Part shown: positions 18,781-26,704 of the stretch, in pieces
Numbering within the stretch: the first letter of the stretch is position 1
How the letters are laid out: the number at the start of each line of letters is the position of its first letter
Notes under the pieces: generated by a model
What the model was told of the DNA's origin: nothing
Seen by the model: the letters and a program-made list of their open reading frames with translations, nothing else
Database searches by the model: none
Source of the DNA: Sulfurovum sp. TSL6
Lineage (GTDB): Bacteria > Campylobacterota > Campylobacteria > Campylobacterales > Sulfurovaceae
Assembly (NCBI RefSeq): GCF_019972115.1
Contig: NZ_BPFJ01000001.1
Span: 248,001-312,000 of the forward strand
Length of the DNA stretch: 64,000 bases
Direction of reading: 5' to 3'
Translations under genes and position numbers: made by a program

Positions 18781-18871
18781 AAATTTTAAATTTCATATAA
18801 TGCTATATAGCCATTATATACGTGAGTTTTGAGAAGGTTTGAGTAGTATTGATAAAACAATGAGTCGGGAG

Positions 18872-18897
18872 TTCGAGTCTCCCCCGACCCACCACTT
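18872..18897 (+). other. tRNA 3'-end fragment, probable attachment site
   Basis: The stretch reads TTCGAGTCTCCCCCGACCC followed by ACCACTT, which is a T-loop, T-stem 3' side, acceptor 3' side and CCA. Upstream GGGAG completes a T-stem, but no matching 5' acceptor GGGTCGG lies within the preceding 80 bases, so this is not a whole tRNA. The same 26 bases recur exactly at 20184-20209 and in decayed form at 23144-23169. A tRNA end beside an integrase is the classic core att site. Confidence 0.7.
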
Positions 18898-19163
18898 TAA
18901 TCCCCCAAAACACGTACTTTCAGACTAAGAAATTTTGGACTCTGCCAAATTTATTCCAATTTTTTCGGAACTCAAGTATTATTTAGGTCTCGGGAGGTCA
19001 TGTCTCTCATCACCCGCCGTTATAATTTAGATTATTCTTACTGCTAGTTTCTCATAAATTAATGTAAATATCCAAATGATTATAAATTAATCATTTTTTC
19101 TTTCATTTTGGTTCTTTTTTAAGTAATAATAATTATAGAAATAATTCAAAGAAGGTGAAATTT

Positions 19164-19520
19164 ATGTTGTTGAAATTTTATGATCAAGAAAGAAAGCCAT
19201 ATGCTTACACAGAAGATAATAAAACAATTTATACATATGATGGTGAACCGATAGCTTATATAGATATTGAAGATATCTATGCGTTTACAGGAACTCATTT
19301 AGGTTTTTATGAAGAAGGTAATATTTGGGATCATAACGGCGATATAATGTTGTTCACTAAGGATTCTATACGTGGACCATTAAAACCCCGAAAATCTCTC
19401 ATGCCATTAAAAAAGCTAAAATCAAAAAAGCCTTTAAAGGGAACAAAAGCACTTAAACCTAAAAAGCCTTTAAAAAGTAACAAATGGTCTTCATGTAATC
19501 TAATAGATGTTTTTATCTAG
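19164..19520 (+). CDS. 4-fold beta flower domain protein
   Basis: This protein of about 118 residues starts at ATG 19164, with GAAGGTG seven bases upstream (the GTG at 19155 lies within that site). Residues 3-70 have the repeating pattern of the 4-fold beta flower domain: YTYDGEPIAYI, then DIYAFTGTHLGFYEEG, then IWDHNGDIMLF. The C-terminal third is an unusual lysine/leucine/proline tail in which PLK/KPLK-type units repeat about seven times. The biochemical role of the domain is not established. The gene lies between an att-like fragment and a palindromic repeat, so it may be mobile cargo. Confidence 0.65.
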   Translation: MLLKFYDQERKPYAYTEDNKTIYTYDGEPIAYIDIEDIYAFTGTHLGFYEEGNIWDHNGDIMLFTKDSIRGPLKPRKSLMPLKKLKSKKPLKGTKALKPKKPLKSNKWSSCNLIDVFI

Positions 19521-19558
19521 AAATAAACTAAAATTTTAGTGGTTTTACTCTATATATT

Positions 19559-19665
19559 TTATAAGGTTTCTACATTTTCGTAGACTCTGCCAAATATGTA
19601 CGTTATTTGTATGCCAACAGCAACTATTTAATTTAAGATTGCCCGTATCTAGTACTGCTGTTTAG
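19559..19665 (+). repeat. Palindromic intergenic repeat, copy B (diverged)
   Basis: This ~105-base element starts TATAAGGTTTCTACATTTT and runs through ACTCTGCCAAA, TATGCCAACAGC and AATTTAAGATTGCCCGTAT. It matches the copies at 20069, 23030 and 54209. Here the left arm of the central palindrome is damaged (TTTCGTAGACTCTGCCAAA). It lies 40 bases after the beta flower gene. Confidence 0.75.
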
Positions 19666-19743
19666 AGTTATGGAAACATCATCTGTACAAATAGATGAGT
19701 TTTAGATATCCTACCTAATAAGAACAGTAAAAAGGATAAACAA

Positions 19744-20010
19744 ATGGCTAAGACAACAACCGAATTAAAAGTATTCTCAGTATGTTACAGACCGCCTTTC
19801 TCTCAAAGTATGAATAAGTTTATAATAGATCATGTCACATCTTCTATGGTTTCACCACATAAAGGCACGCTAGAGGAAAGAGAAACGGAACATTATCTTT
19901 TCTCGAAGATCATTGAGGCGATTGAACAATATAATCCAAGTATTTTAAAATCAGACCAACTAATTCTCGATAAACTGTATGAAGCTGAGATTGAATTCGT
20001 GGAGTTGTAA
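19744..20010 (+). CDS. Small hypothetical protein
   Basis: This 88-residue protein has no recognised domain. It begins MAKTTTELKVFSVCYRPPFS, is predicted soluble, and is mostly helical from residue 20 on with an acidic C-terminus. The ATG follows AAAAAGGATAAACA, a good ribosome site. It lies alone between two copies of a palindromic repeat, and the second copy leads directly into a tRNA 3'-end fragment. The arrangement suggests cargo of a small integrated element. Confidence 0.55.
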   Translation: MAKTTTELKVFSVCYRPPFSQSMNKFIIDHVTSSMVSPHKGTLEERETEHYLFSKIIEAIEQYNPSILKSDQLILDKLYEAEIEFVEL

Positions 20011-20068
20011 TTGTAATACTCCCTCTATTTCGTTATTATAATAACCTTATAAAGTTATATATTTTATA

Positions 20069-20170
20069 AGGTTTTTACATTTTGGCAGACTCTGCCAAAT
20101 TTGTATGTTAATTGTTTGCCAACAGCCAACTATTTGATTTAAGATTGCCCGTATATAGGGCTTTCAGAGG
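20069..20170 (+). repeat. Palindromic intergenic repeat, copy C (perfect palindrome)
   Basis: The core TTTGGCAGACTCTGCCAAA at 20081-20099 is a perfect palindrome of nine-base arms around one base. It is followed by GTTTGCCAACAGCC, GATTTAAGATTGCCC and TATAGGGCTTTCAGAG, and 14 bases later by the tRNA 3'-end fragment at 20184. It is closest to the copy at 23030, with which it shares the CTTTCAGAG link to a tRNA fragment. Confidence 0.8.
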
Positions 20171-20183
20171 ATTGAGAATAGAT

Positions 20184-20209
20184 TTCGAGTCTCCCCCGAC
20201 CCACCACTT
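20184..20209 (+). other. tRNA 3'-end fragment, probable attachment site (exact repeat)
   Basis: These 26 bases are identical to 18872-18897 (T-loop to CCA plus ACTT). The stretch 5' of the T-loop differs, so only the attB-like core is shared. The two exact copies enclose about 1.3 kb with two small genes and could be the ends of one small inserted unit. Confidence 0.65.
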
Positions 20210-20439
20210 ATTAATCCCCAATATAACGTAATCTAATCACTTTTAGCTAACCATAGTATCATCATAATTTAACCATAGGTGTCAAGATAGGTATCACTTT
20301 TATAAGGGTATTTATCCACTTGAATATCTTTTCGTCAACTCTAATTACTATATGAATATTGAGTTAAACTGTATATACCTATTAGTGCATGCTGTAGAGC
20401 TTTGAAGGCACTATCTTTGTCAAGGTGAGAAGATATATT

Positions 20440-20447
20440 CCCCCCCC
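20440..20447. repeat. Run of eight C in a gene-poor 390-base gap
   Basis: The gap from 20211 to 20601 has no convincing gene. It contains a C8 tract directly before an ATG at 20448, whose frame runs into the following lipoprotein gene in a different reading frame. Homopolymer runs of this size are uncommon in such AT-rich DNA, and in Campylobacterota similar tracts cause slipped-strand switching. No gene clearly depends on this one. The sequence around 20390 (GCTGTAGAGCTTTGAAGGC) resembles 21030 (GCTGTAGACATTTGAGAGC), so the lipoprotein is flanked by weak direct repeats. Confidence 0.35.
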
Positions 20448-20601
20448 ATGCCAAAAGCTCTCAAATATAATCTGACATATCCTCCACAGAAAAATATTTC
20501 ACATTGTCATAATCATACATTCTTCGGTAGTAAAAGATACCTACACAAAAAATGCACACAAGATTATTATATTAAAAAAATACATTTAAAAGGATATAGC
20601 T

Positions 20602-20904
20602 ATGAAACAATTCAAAATGCTTTTACTTTCAAGCATGGTCATACTTTTCATTGCATGTGGTGGAGGTGTAGGTGAAGTATCTTATGATACTAATACCACT
20701 TACCCACCAATAGCTATATTTAACATAATATCCTATGCTGATGATGATACTCAACCTGTTCCAACAGTAGAAGATTATACTGATGCAGGTGTAGTCGGTG
20801 TGACGGTAGATAATATTGATGATATCAATGAAGTTGTAGCAGGTTTAACATCTAGTGATGTGGACACTACAGAAGAGATTCAAAAGATCATCTCGATGAT
20901 TTAG
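20602..20904 (+). CDS. Small secreted lipoprotein
   Basis: This 100-residue protein has a lipoprotein signal peptide: MKQFKMLLLSSMVILFIACG, with lipobox FIAC and Cys at residue 19. The mature part is acidic and rich in Asp, Thr and Val (for example DNIDDINEV), with no known domain. AAAAGGATATAGCT precedes the ATG. Since +2 is Gly, outer-membrane sorting is more likely than inner-membrane retention, by general Lol rules. The function is unknown. A strong terminator hairpin follows at 21057. Confidence 0.6.
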   Translation: MKQFKMLLLSSMVILFIACGGGVGEVSYDTNTTYPPIAIFNIISYADDDTQPVPTVEDYTDAGVVGVTVDNIDDINEVVAGLTSSDVDTTEEIQKIISMI

Positions 20905-21056
20905 GTATTAGTATTCTACCTACACACCACTACCAATAATATCAAATAATAACGGGTTTTAGTTTATTCTTAATCTGATGTATTAAAGCTATTGGCGTGT
21001 TTGAAATAGGCTTTATACCATTTACAAGTGTGCTGTAGACATTTGAGAGCGTACAC

Positions 21057-21100
21057 CTTTTTTCTCGTTCCCATCGAGATTATGGGAACGAGAAAAAAAG
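21057..21100. terminator. Strong bidirectional terminator hairpin
   Basis: CTTTTTTCTCGTTCCCAT at 21057-21074 pairs with ATGGGAACGAGAAAAAAAG at 21082-21100 around a seven-base loop. A-tracts and T-tracts on both sides allow termination in either direction. The rest of the 20905-21269 gap shows no gene; it should hold the selO promoter. Confidence 0.8.
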
Positions 21101-21269
21101 ATATATGTAGCTGAATAGGCTGGGTAACTATATCATTGGTGCATTTGTTTTATGTTACATCTGATATAGTGCAAACAAAAATGAAGATTCCTATGAGCAG
21201 CTGGATTATATTGGGATACGGTTGTTGTAATTTTCAAATATATGTACGTTTTTAAAATAAGGAAAACCT

Positions 21270-23003
21270 ATGAACTCAACAAATAAAACCTCTGTAGAGG
21301 TAGAGACGCTCTACGATCTCGCGACGATGGCAGATTATTCACTCATGGATACGCTAAGCTCTGATCCTGAAGCTACTGCAGACGGTGTTGACCATGCTCC
21401 AAGACAAGTCTTTAGTGGGCATTTTGTCCCCGTGAATCCTATGCCAATCAAAGATCCCAAGTATATCGCGCATAGCAAAAACTTTTTTAGTGAACTTGGT
21501 TTTGCAGATAGCTTGGCAACATCAGAGGATTTTATCCGGATGTTCTCCGGCGATAGCTCGCGGCTTCCAGGACCGATGCGTAGTTTTGGTTGGGCAACGG
21601 GATATGCGCTTTCCATCTACGGCTCCGAATACTACGAACAATGTCCTTTCCAAACAGGTAACGGATATGGAGATGGTCGAGCTGTTTCCATCTTTGAGGG
21701 TGTCATCAACGGACAGCGCTGGGAGATGCAGCTTAAAGGAGGCGGTAGAACACCTTATTGCCGGGGTGCTGATGGTCGTGCCGTCTTGCGTTCAAGTATT
21801 CGTGAGTTTTTGGCACAAGAGCACATGCATGCTCTGGGTGTGCCGACATCACGCTCTTTGAGTCTCTACACCTCAAAAACAGAGACGGTAAGGCGGCCAT
21901 GGTTTACAAACGGATCATACTCAAGAGACCCTGAAGTCATGATCGATGAGGCTGTTGCTATCACAACACGGGTTGCACCCTCATTTATTCGAGTGGGGCA
22001 ACTTGAACTTTTCGGTCGTCGTGCGCGTAAAAATGAGCATCCAAAAGCGATGGAGGAGCTTGAAAAAATAGTGTTGCACTTGATCGATCGTGAGTACAGT
22101 GATGTCATCGAAGAGCATTTACCCACCCAGGAAAAAGTGCTCTTACTGGCACGTGAGTTTCGAAAGCGCCTCACCTCTTTGGTGGCAAACTGGATCCGTG
22201 TTGGCTACTGCCAGGGGAATTTCAATAGCGACAACTGTGCCGCAGGTGGCTTCACTCTCGATTACGGACCATTTGGGTTTATAGATATGTTTGACCCAAG
22301 ATATCAGCCATGGACGGGTGGGGGAGTGCACTTTTCATTTTTAAATCAACCTCAAGCTGCCGAGCGTAACTTTCATATGTTTTGCTTGGCGTTAAAGCCG
22401 CTCCTGGAGTCGAGTAAGAATGCTCTAAGCCAGTTAGATGAGATCAAAAACGACTTTCCAAAAGTCATGCAAGAAGAGTTACAAAAGATGTGGTCCGCCA
22501 AGCTTGGATTGAGTACCTTTGATGCTGTATTGTTCAAAGAGCTCATAACACTTATGATAGAAACCTCTGTTGATTATACGATCTTCTTTCGTGAACTCTC
22601 CAAGATACCTGAGGATATCTCTCCACTCATAAAAAGCTTTTACGGTGACTCCATATTAAATGAAAAGATTTTAAAAAGCTGGTCAGCATGGCTGGAAAAA
22701 TGGAAATCACTCATCCATACTGCAAACCCTGCCGACATCAATGCCAATTCGGCTGAATCCTGTAAAAAGCTTTCTAAGCAAATGAAAGCTATTAACCCAA
22801 AATACACTTTGCGAGAGTGGTTTCTTGTCCCTGCCTATCAACAAGCCACCAATGGAGACTATACACTTATTAAAGAGTTGCAAGAAGTGATGACAAGCCC
22901 CTATGATGAGCAATCTAAAGAAATAGAGGAGAAATACCATAGAGAAAAGCCCTCTGAGCTATTTGAAATTGCCGGTATATCCCATGTCACCTGTTCTTCG
23001 TGA
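21270..23003 (+). CDS. selO: SelO protein adenylyltransferase (YdiU family)
   Basis: This 577-residue pseudokinase-fold enzyme transfers AMP from ATP to protein Ser, Thr or Tyr hydroxyls and is linked to redox homeostasis. It shows [19 protein letters not shown] near residue 112, then [13 protein letters not shown], the basic [20 protein letters not shown], and the metal-binding [13 protein letters not shown] followed by DYGPFGFID. The C-terminus ends VTCSS; its Cys aligns with the near-terminal selenocysteine of animal SELENOO. It is longer than E. coli YdiU (about 480), with extra sequence near the C-terminus. It is monocistronic and less AT-rich than the small genes beside it. A palindromic repeat and a decayed tRNA end follow. 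Confidence 0.93.
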   Translation: MNSTNKTSVEVETLYDLATMADYSLMDTLSSDPEATADGVDHAPRQVFSGHFVPVNPMPIKDPKYIAHSKNFFSELGFADSLATSEDFIRMFSGDSSRLPGPMRSFGWATGYALSIYGSEYYEQCPFQTGNGYGDGRAVSIFEGVINGQRWEMQLKGGGRTPYCRGADGRAVLRSSIREFLAQEHMHALGVPTSRSLSLYTSKTETVRRPWFTNGSYSRDPEVMIDEAVAITTRVAPSFIRVGQLELFGRRARKNEHPKAMEELEKIVLHLIDREYSDVIEEHLPTQEKVLLLAREFRKRLTSLVANWIRVGYCQGNFNSDNCAAGGFTLDYGPFGFIDMFDPRYQPWTGGGVHFSFLNQPQAAERNFHMFCLALKPLLESSKNALSQLDEIKNDFPKVMQEELQKMWSAKLGLSTFDAVLFKELITLMIETSVDYTIFFRELSKIPEDISPLIKSFYGDSILNEKILKSWSAWLEKWKSLIHTANPADINANSAESCKKLSKQMKAINPKYTLREWFLVPAYQQATNGDYTLIKELQEVMTSPYDEQSKEIEEKYHREKPSELFEIAGISHVTCSS

Positions 23004-23029
23004 TTTTCGATGCATTCTTATATGCGTCT

Positions 23030-23130
23030 AGGTTTGTACATTTTGGCAGAGTCTGCCAAATTTGTACGTTAATTGTCTGCCAACTGCCACCATTTAATTT
23101 AAGATTGCCCATATATAAGGCTTTCAGAGA
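23030..23130 (+). repeat. Palindromic intergenic repeat, copy D
   Basis: The perfect palindrome TTTGGCAGAGTCTGCCAAA lies at 23042-23060; its centre base is changed from C to G relative to copy C while both arms are kept. The downstream block TTGTACGTTAATTGTCTGCC and AATTTAAGATTGCCC through GGCTTTCAGAGA matches copy C closely. It lies 27 bases after selO. Confidence 0.8.
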
Positions 23131-23143
23131 TTTACACAGCGAA

Positions 23144-23169
23144 TTCGAATCTCCCCAGAACCACCACTT
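23144..23169 (+). other. Decayed tRNA 3'-end fragment, possible old attachment site
   Basis: TTCGAATCTCCCCAGAACC followed by ACCACTT aligns to the exact fragments at 18872 and 20184 with a few mismatches. It is again preceded, 14 bases away, by the palindromic repeat. It could instead derive from a different tRNA with a similar T-arm. Confidence 0.5.
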
Positions 23170-23282
23170 TTTATCCCCTTAATTAACATTCTATGAATGA
23201 TCAGTACGGTTAAATACATGTAATGTCTAATTTATATACAATATTTTCATACTGAGCATTCCATTTCTGATTATAATTTCGC

Positions 23283-24899
23283 ATGGACACTTTATTACTA
23301 GCAATTTTTGCAACGATTTTCATTGCAACACTACTCAATATCATTTTCAAAAAACAGAATATTTCGCATATTCTTGGGTATATCTTCACGGGTACCATTA
23401 TTAGTTATCTTTTTGATTTTAATACCCTAAAAATTGATTCTCTGGAATTGGTAGGGGAGTTTGGTATCGTCTTTTTAATGTTTACCATCGGTCTGGAACT
23501 GAGTTTTGAAAAGATTAAAAAAATGAAAGAGACGTTGCTCATTAATGGTGCCATGCAACTTTTTTTAAGTGTGCTGTTCTTTTTCCCTTTGGCTTTTTAT
23601 GCGTTTGATTTAGATGTCACAGGTTCTATTATTATTGCTCTGGCATTCTCTTTATCCTCAACGGCGATCGTTCTTCCGTATTTGAAAGAGTCTAAAGATA
23701 TCTATACGCCGTACGGAAAAAAATCGGTCGGTATTCTGATTTTTCAAGACATATCGGTCATTCCTATTTTGCTACTTATCACATTTTTATCCTATGGGGC
23801 GTCTGGAACAGATATATCCATCATGGAAGTAATGCTAAAAACAGTGTTGGCTCTTGTTTTTATCGTACTGTTTATTCGCTATATAGGTGATAAGATCGTG
23901 GATGCTATGCTGAAGTTTGCAGCAAGAACACAACTGGAAGAGATATTTCTTGGAGCCATTTTCACGATTGTCCTGGGTATGGCAGTCTTGATGCATTCTA
24001 TAGGCTTTACCTACTCTCTTGGAGCATTTATAGCCGGCGTTTTGATCGCTGATACTAAATACGCCATCAAAGTAGAGTCAGACATCTTAAGCTATAAAGA
24101 TCTGCTTTTGAGTGTCTTCTTTTTTAGTGTGGGAACAAAGATCGATATCGTTTATCTGTTTTCTAATCTTCATACGGTTTTCTTTATTTTCATATTGGTA
24201 TCTCTAGTGAAAATGGGGGTTATCTATCTTATTATAAAGAGAAAATCAGATACCAATACCTCTATGAAAACAGCGCTCGCCCTAGCACAGATAGGAGGCT
24301 TTTCTTTTGTCGTATTTGATTTGGCTGCGGCCAATCATCTGATCACGCATGATATGGCAAATTTTTTATTTTTAGTCACTTTTGTATCCATGATCGTCAC
24401 CCCGTTTGTACTGAACAATATCTATAAACTCTCTTCGTATTTTGAAAAAGAGTTTTATGAATCTGATGTTATTACCCCGATCGATAAGAAAAATCACATT
24501 ATTATCGTGGGATTTGGTACCCTAGGAAGAGCTGTTGCCAAAGAGCTTCATGCAAAAAATATCGATTTTATTATCATCACAGACAATTTGCAACATGTCT
24601 TATTGGCAAGAAGAATTAATTTCCTTGCTTATTTTGGACACCTTAACAAACGCCCTGTTATGGAGTCACTTAAAGTGGAAGAGAGTTCCAGTGTTATTAT
24701 TACTATGCAAGATGAACATTCGAAAGATCTTATTAGTCAAGCTGTCACAGAGTACTACAGTGATGCAAACATTATCATAAAAGTCGACACTGATGAAGAG
24801 AGACAGCATTTCCAAGAGATGCGCAACATTGATTTTGTTGATTCAAACTATGAGCTGTCCTCACGTCTTGTTCAGCTTTCATTAAAGCATCAGAATTGA
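23283..24899 (+). CDS. Kef-type cation/proton antiporter with TrkA-N domain (CPA2)
   Basis: This 538-residue inner-membrane protein has about 12-13 hydrophobic segments over residues 1-390 with CPA2 motifs (GEFGIVFLMFTIGLELS near 57 and FSLSSTAIVLPYL near 122). It is followed by a cytosolic RCK/TrkA-N domain beginning HIIIVGFGTLGRAVAKEL near 403. It probably exchanges K+ or Na+ for protons under NAD(H) or redox control. It has no clear ribosome site. A TATAAT at 23272-23277 ends five bases before the ATG, so the message may be leaderless. It seems monocistronic. Confidence 0.88.
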   Translation: MDTLLLAIFATIFIATLLNIIFKKQNISHILGYIFTGTIISYLFDFNTLKIDSLELVGEFGIVFLMFTIGLELSFEKIKKMKETLLINGAMQLFLSVLFFFPLAFYAFDLDVTGSIIIALAFSLSSTAIVLPYLKESKDIYTPYGKKSVGILIFQDISVIPILLLITFLSYGASGTDISIMEVMLKTVLALVFIVLFIRYIGDKIVDAMLKFAARTQLEEIFLGAIFTIVLGMAVLMHSIGFTYSLGAFIAGVLIADTKYAIKVESDILSYKDLLLSVFFFSVGTKIDIVYLFSNLHTVFFIFILVSLVKMGVIYLIIKRKSDTNTSMKTALALAQIGGFSFVVFDLAAANHLITHDMANFLFLVTFVSMIVTPFVLNNIYKLSSYFEKEFYESDVITPIDKKNHIIIVGFGTLGRAVAKELHAKNIDFIIITDNLQHVLLARRINFLAYFGHLNKRPVMESLKVEESSSVIITMQDEHSKDLISQAVTEYYSDANIIIKVDTDEERQHFQEMRNIDFVDSNYELSSRLVQLSLKHQN

Positions 24900-25029
24900 G
24901 CAGCTGTCTTTTTAGGTGCTCAAATTTACAAATAGCTTATTATTTATGGTCTAATTCAAAAAAGTAATGAAATTACAGATAAATTATGCTAGTATCACAC
25001 AAAATTTGTATTATTATAAAGGATAACAG

Positions 25030-25479
25030 ATGACAAGTGGAAAAGTATTATCATTATATATGACTATGCCTGATATGATACGTTCTGGTCACCGTATGAG
25101 GGTAGAAGACATGGAATGTGATGAAAATGGTATCATGGGCAGCAGAGACTATGAAAATGGAAAAGAACATACGATGGTACTGGTTTCAAAAAAGAGTTAT
25201 GATATTATAGAAGAAGCGGAACTTGCTTTTGAAAGAGGCCTTTTGATGGAAGACATTTATGTAGATGTTGACCTGTATCATCTTAAAAAAGGATCCATCA
25301 TTGAGATAGGTGAAATGCTCTTTGAAGTGACTGGACCGTGCGAGGATTATCGATATCTTTATGCATTTGCACCTGAGCTTCCTGAACTCATCCAAGGAAA
25401 GCGCGGTCTTTTTATATCTCCGATAGAGTATGGAAGAATTGAAGTTGGAGATGAAGTGAACGTGGTACAAGAGGCTTAA
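25030..25479 (+). CDS. MOSC domain protein
   Basis: This 149-residue protein resembles MOSC sulfur-carrier domains: GKVLSLYMTMP at the start, the NGIMGSRDYENG turn near 37, a TMVLVSKKS strand near 49 and LFISPIEYGRIEVGDEV at the end. VTGPCEDYRYL (about residue 100) carries the Cys expected to bind sulfur. Such proteins work with molybdenum cofactor or sulfur transfer. AAAGGATAACAG precedes the ATG. The next gene begins two bases after the stop, so they form a two-gene operon. Confidence 0.65.
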   Translation: MTSGKVLSLYMTMPDMIRSGHRMRVEDMECDENGIMGSRDYENGKEHTMVLVSKKSYDIIEEAELAFERGLLMEDIYVDVDLYHLKKGSIIEIGEMLFEVTGPCEDYRYLYAFAPELPELIQGKRGLFISPIEYGRIEVGDEVNVVQEA

Positions 25480-25480
25480 G

Positions 25481-25948
25481 ATGAAAAAAGTAGGTATCGG
25501 CATAGACTATAGTAACATCTGTAAAGATTATAATACTTCATATTTGGATAGAGACAATACAGACCCCGCAACCAAGAAATGTATGAAACAAGTACTTGCC
25601 TGGACCCAGGATTTTTTATCTGAACTTTTAGAAAGCTTCGGATATCAAATACATCACTTACACTCTTCTACTTCAGTAAAAGTAGAGGATGTCGCTTCGA
25701 AAAGATTTCTTTTTTACTCTCTAGAGAAAGAGATAACATTACAAAGCTATATTATACAAAAAGAGTATGTAGAATATGAATCTTTAGCAGCATGGGAAAC
25801 AGAAAACAGTGGGGGAATACTTATTCAAAATGATGAGGATGGAGAAGGGATCTATCTTTATCTCGATGAAAACTCCAGTGAACATCAATGGATACTCGAT
25901 AAGCTGCAAGACTTCTCTTTAGACGAAGTTCCTTTTCATGCAAAATAA
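25481..25948 (+). CDS. Hypothetical protein cotranscribed with MOSC gene
   Basis: This 155-residue acidic soluble protein has no recognised motif. It starts MKKVGIGIDYSNICKDYN and contains two Cys near residues 14 and 34, and an acidic segment QNDEDGEGIYLYLDENSS near 118. The ATG lies two bases after the MOSC stop, with AAGAGGC upstream, so it is translated with it. A link to sulfur transfer or cofactor handling is guessed only from position. After it, 25949-26196 holds a short leader for the next gene, with no other visible feature. Confidence 0.5.
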   Translation: MKKVGIGIDYSNICKDYNTSYLDRDNTDPATKKCMKQVLAWTQDFLSELLESFGYQIHHLHSSTSVKVEDVASKRFLFYSLEKEITLQSYIIQKEYVEYESLAAWETENSGGILIQNDEDGEGIYLYLDENSSEHQWILDKLQDFSLDEVPFHAK

Positions 25949-26196
25949 AAAAGATGCCATGGTGGAATAACAGATTTTTTTATTCGTCACTATAAGCCAT
26001 CTTAATCCATTATATGTATCACATTGCGGACAATTACCCTTTTTTAGAGAACTTTTCATTTTTTTTATACACTTCTGTTTTATATATGATACAATTGTAA
26101 TATGAGGTGGCGATAGATCTATAAGAAGAACATACTATCATATCTTCATGCTTTTCATTGAACATGATCAGCTAACTTATTTTAGGAGAAATTATT

Positions 26197-26637
26197 ATGA
26201 AAGAAATTAAAGAAAAACTGGAAGAAATTGTAGCACTGATGAACGATCCGGAAGAAACGGTATTGGAAAAAGAAGTGAAAGAAAAACTTGAATCAGTGAT
26301 GTCTCTTCTAAATAATCCTGAAGAAATTGAAATGGGTGAAAAAGAAACGAAAGAGAAATTAGAAGAGATTGTTGCACTTGTCAATAATGTGATGGTAGAC
26401 CCAGAGATCGATATTGAATATTGTATACCTGATGTAGCGACAACATCAGAGACTTGTGATGTTTCTGGAGATCCTTATATTTTAGCGACATATGTTGTGA
26501 GTGAATACACAAGACCGACACGTAAGATCCGTTTATCTGGTTCAAATATGCAAAATACACCAAAAGTGATAGCTGATTTGGTTACTTTCTCTATTGAACA
26601 ATTTAAAAGTGAGATAGACTCTGTAGAGATGGGTTAA
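26197..26637 (+). CDS. Hypothetical protein with three N-terminal helical repeats
   Basis: This 146-residue protein opens with three copies of a 23-24 residue unit of the form KEKLEEIVALMNDPEE, at about residues 5, 28 and 52. The copies are also similar in DNA, which suggests recent internal duplication. A globular, beta-rich C-terminal part follows (YILATYVVSEYTRPTRKIRL near 90). TTTTAGGAGAAATT gives a strong ribosome site. The repeats probably form short coiled helices. The function is unknown. Confidence 0.55.
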   Translation: MKEIKEKLEEIVALMNDPEETVLEKEVKEKLESVMSLLNNPEEIEMGEKETKEKLEEIVALVNNVMVDPEIDIEYCIPDVATTSETCDVSGDPYILATYVVSEYTRPTRKIRLSGSNMQNTPKVIADLVTFSIEQFKSEIDSVEMG

Positions 26638-26704
26638 ACCATCTCTTGTAGGAAGATTTTATTTAGGCTAAAAAAGTTTTATATTTAGCCTGTAAATTAG
26701 CAGC

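Noticed and set aside
18834-18893. Complete tRNA gene at the integrase side
   Set aside because: Only the T-arm, acceptor 3' side and CCA are present; no 5' acceptor half (GGGTCGG) or anticodon arm is found upstream.
20448-20675. 75-residue frame starting after the C8 tract
   Set aside because: It has no ribosome site, an odd His/Cys/Trp composition, and overlaps the start of the convincing lipoprotein gene in another frame.
19559-23130. Integron attC sites
   Set aside because: The repeats do not show RYYYAAC and GTTRRRY end boxes, and the integrase lacks an obvious IntI-specific insert, so only a cassette-like pattern is claimed.
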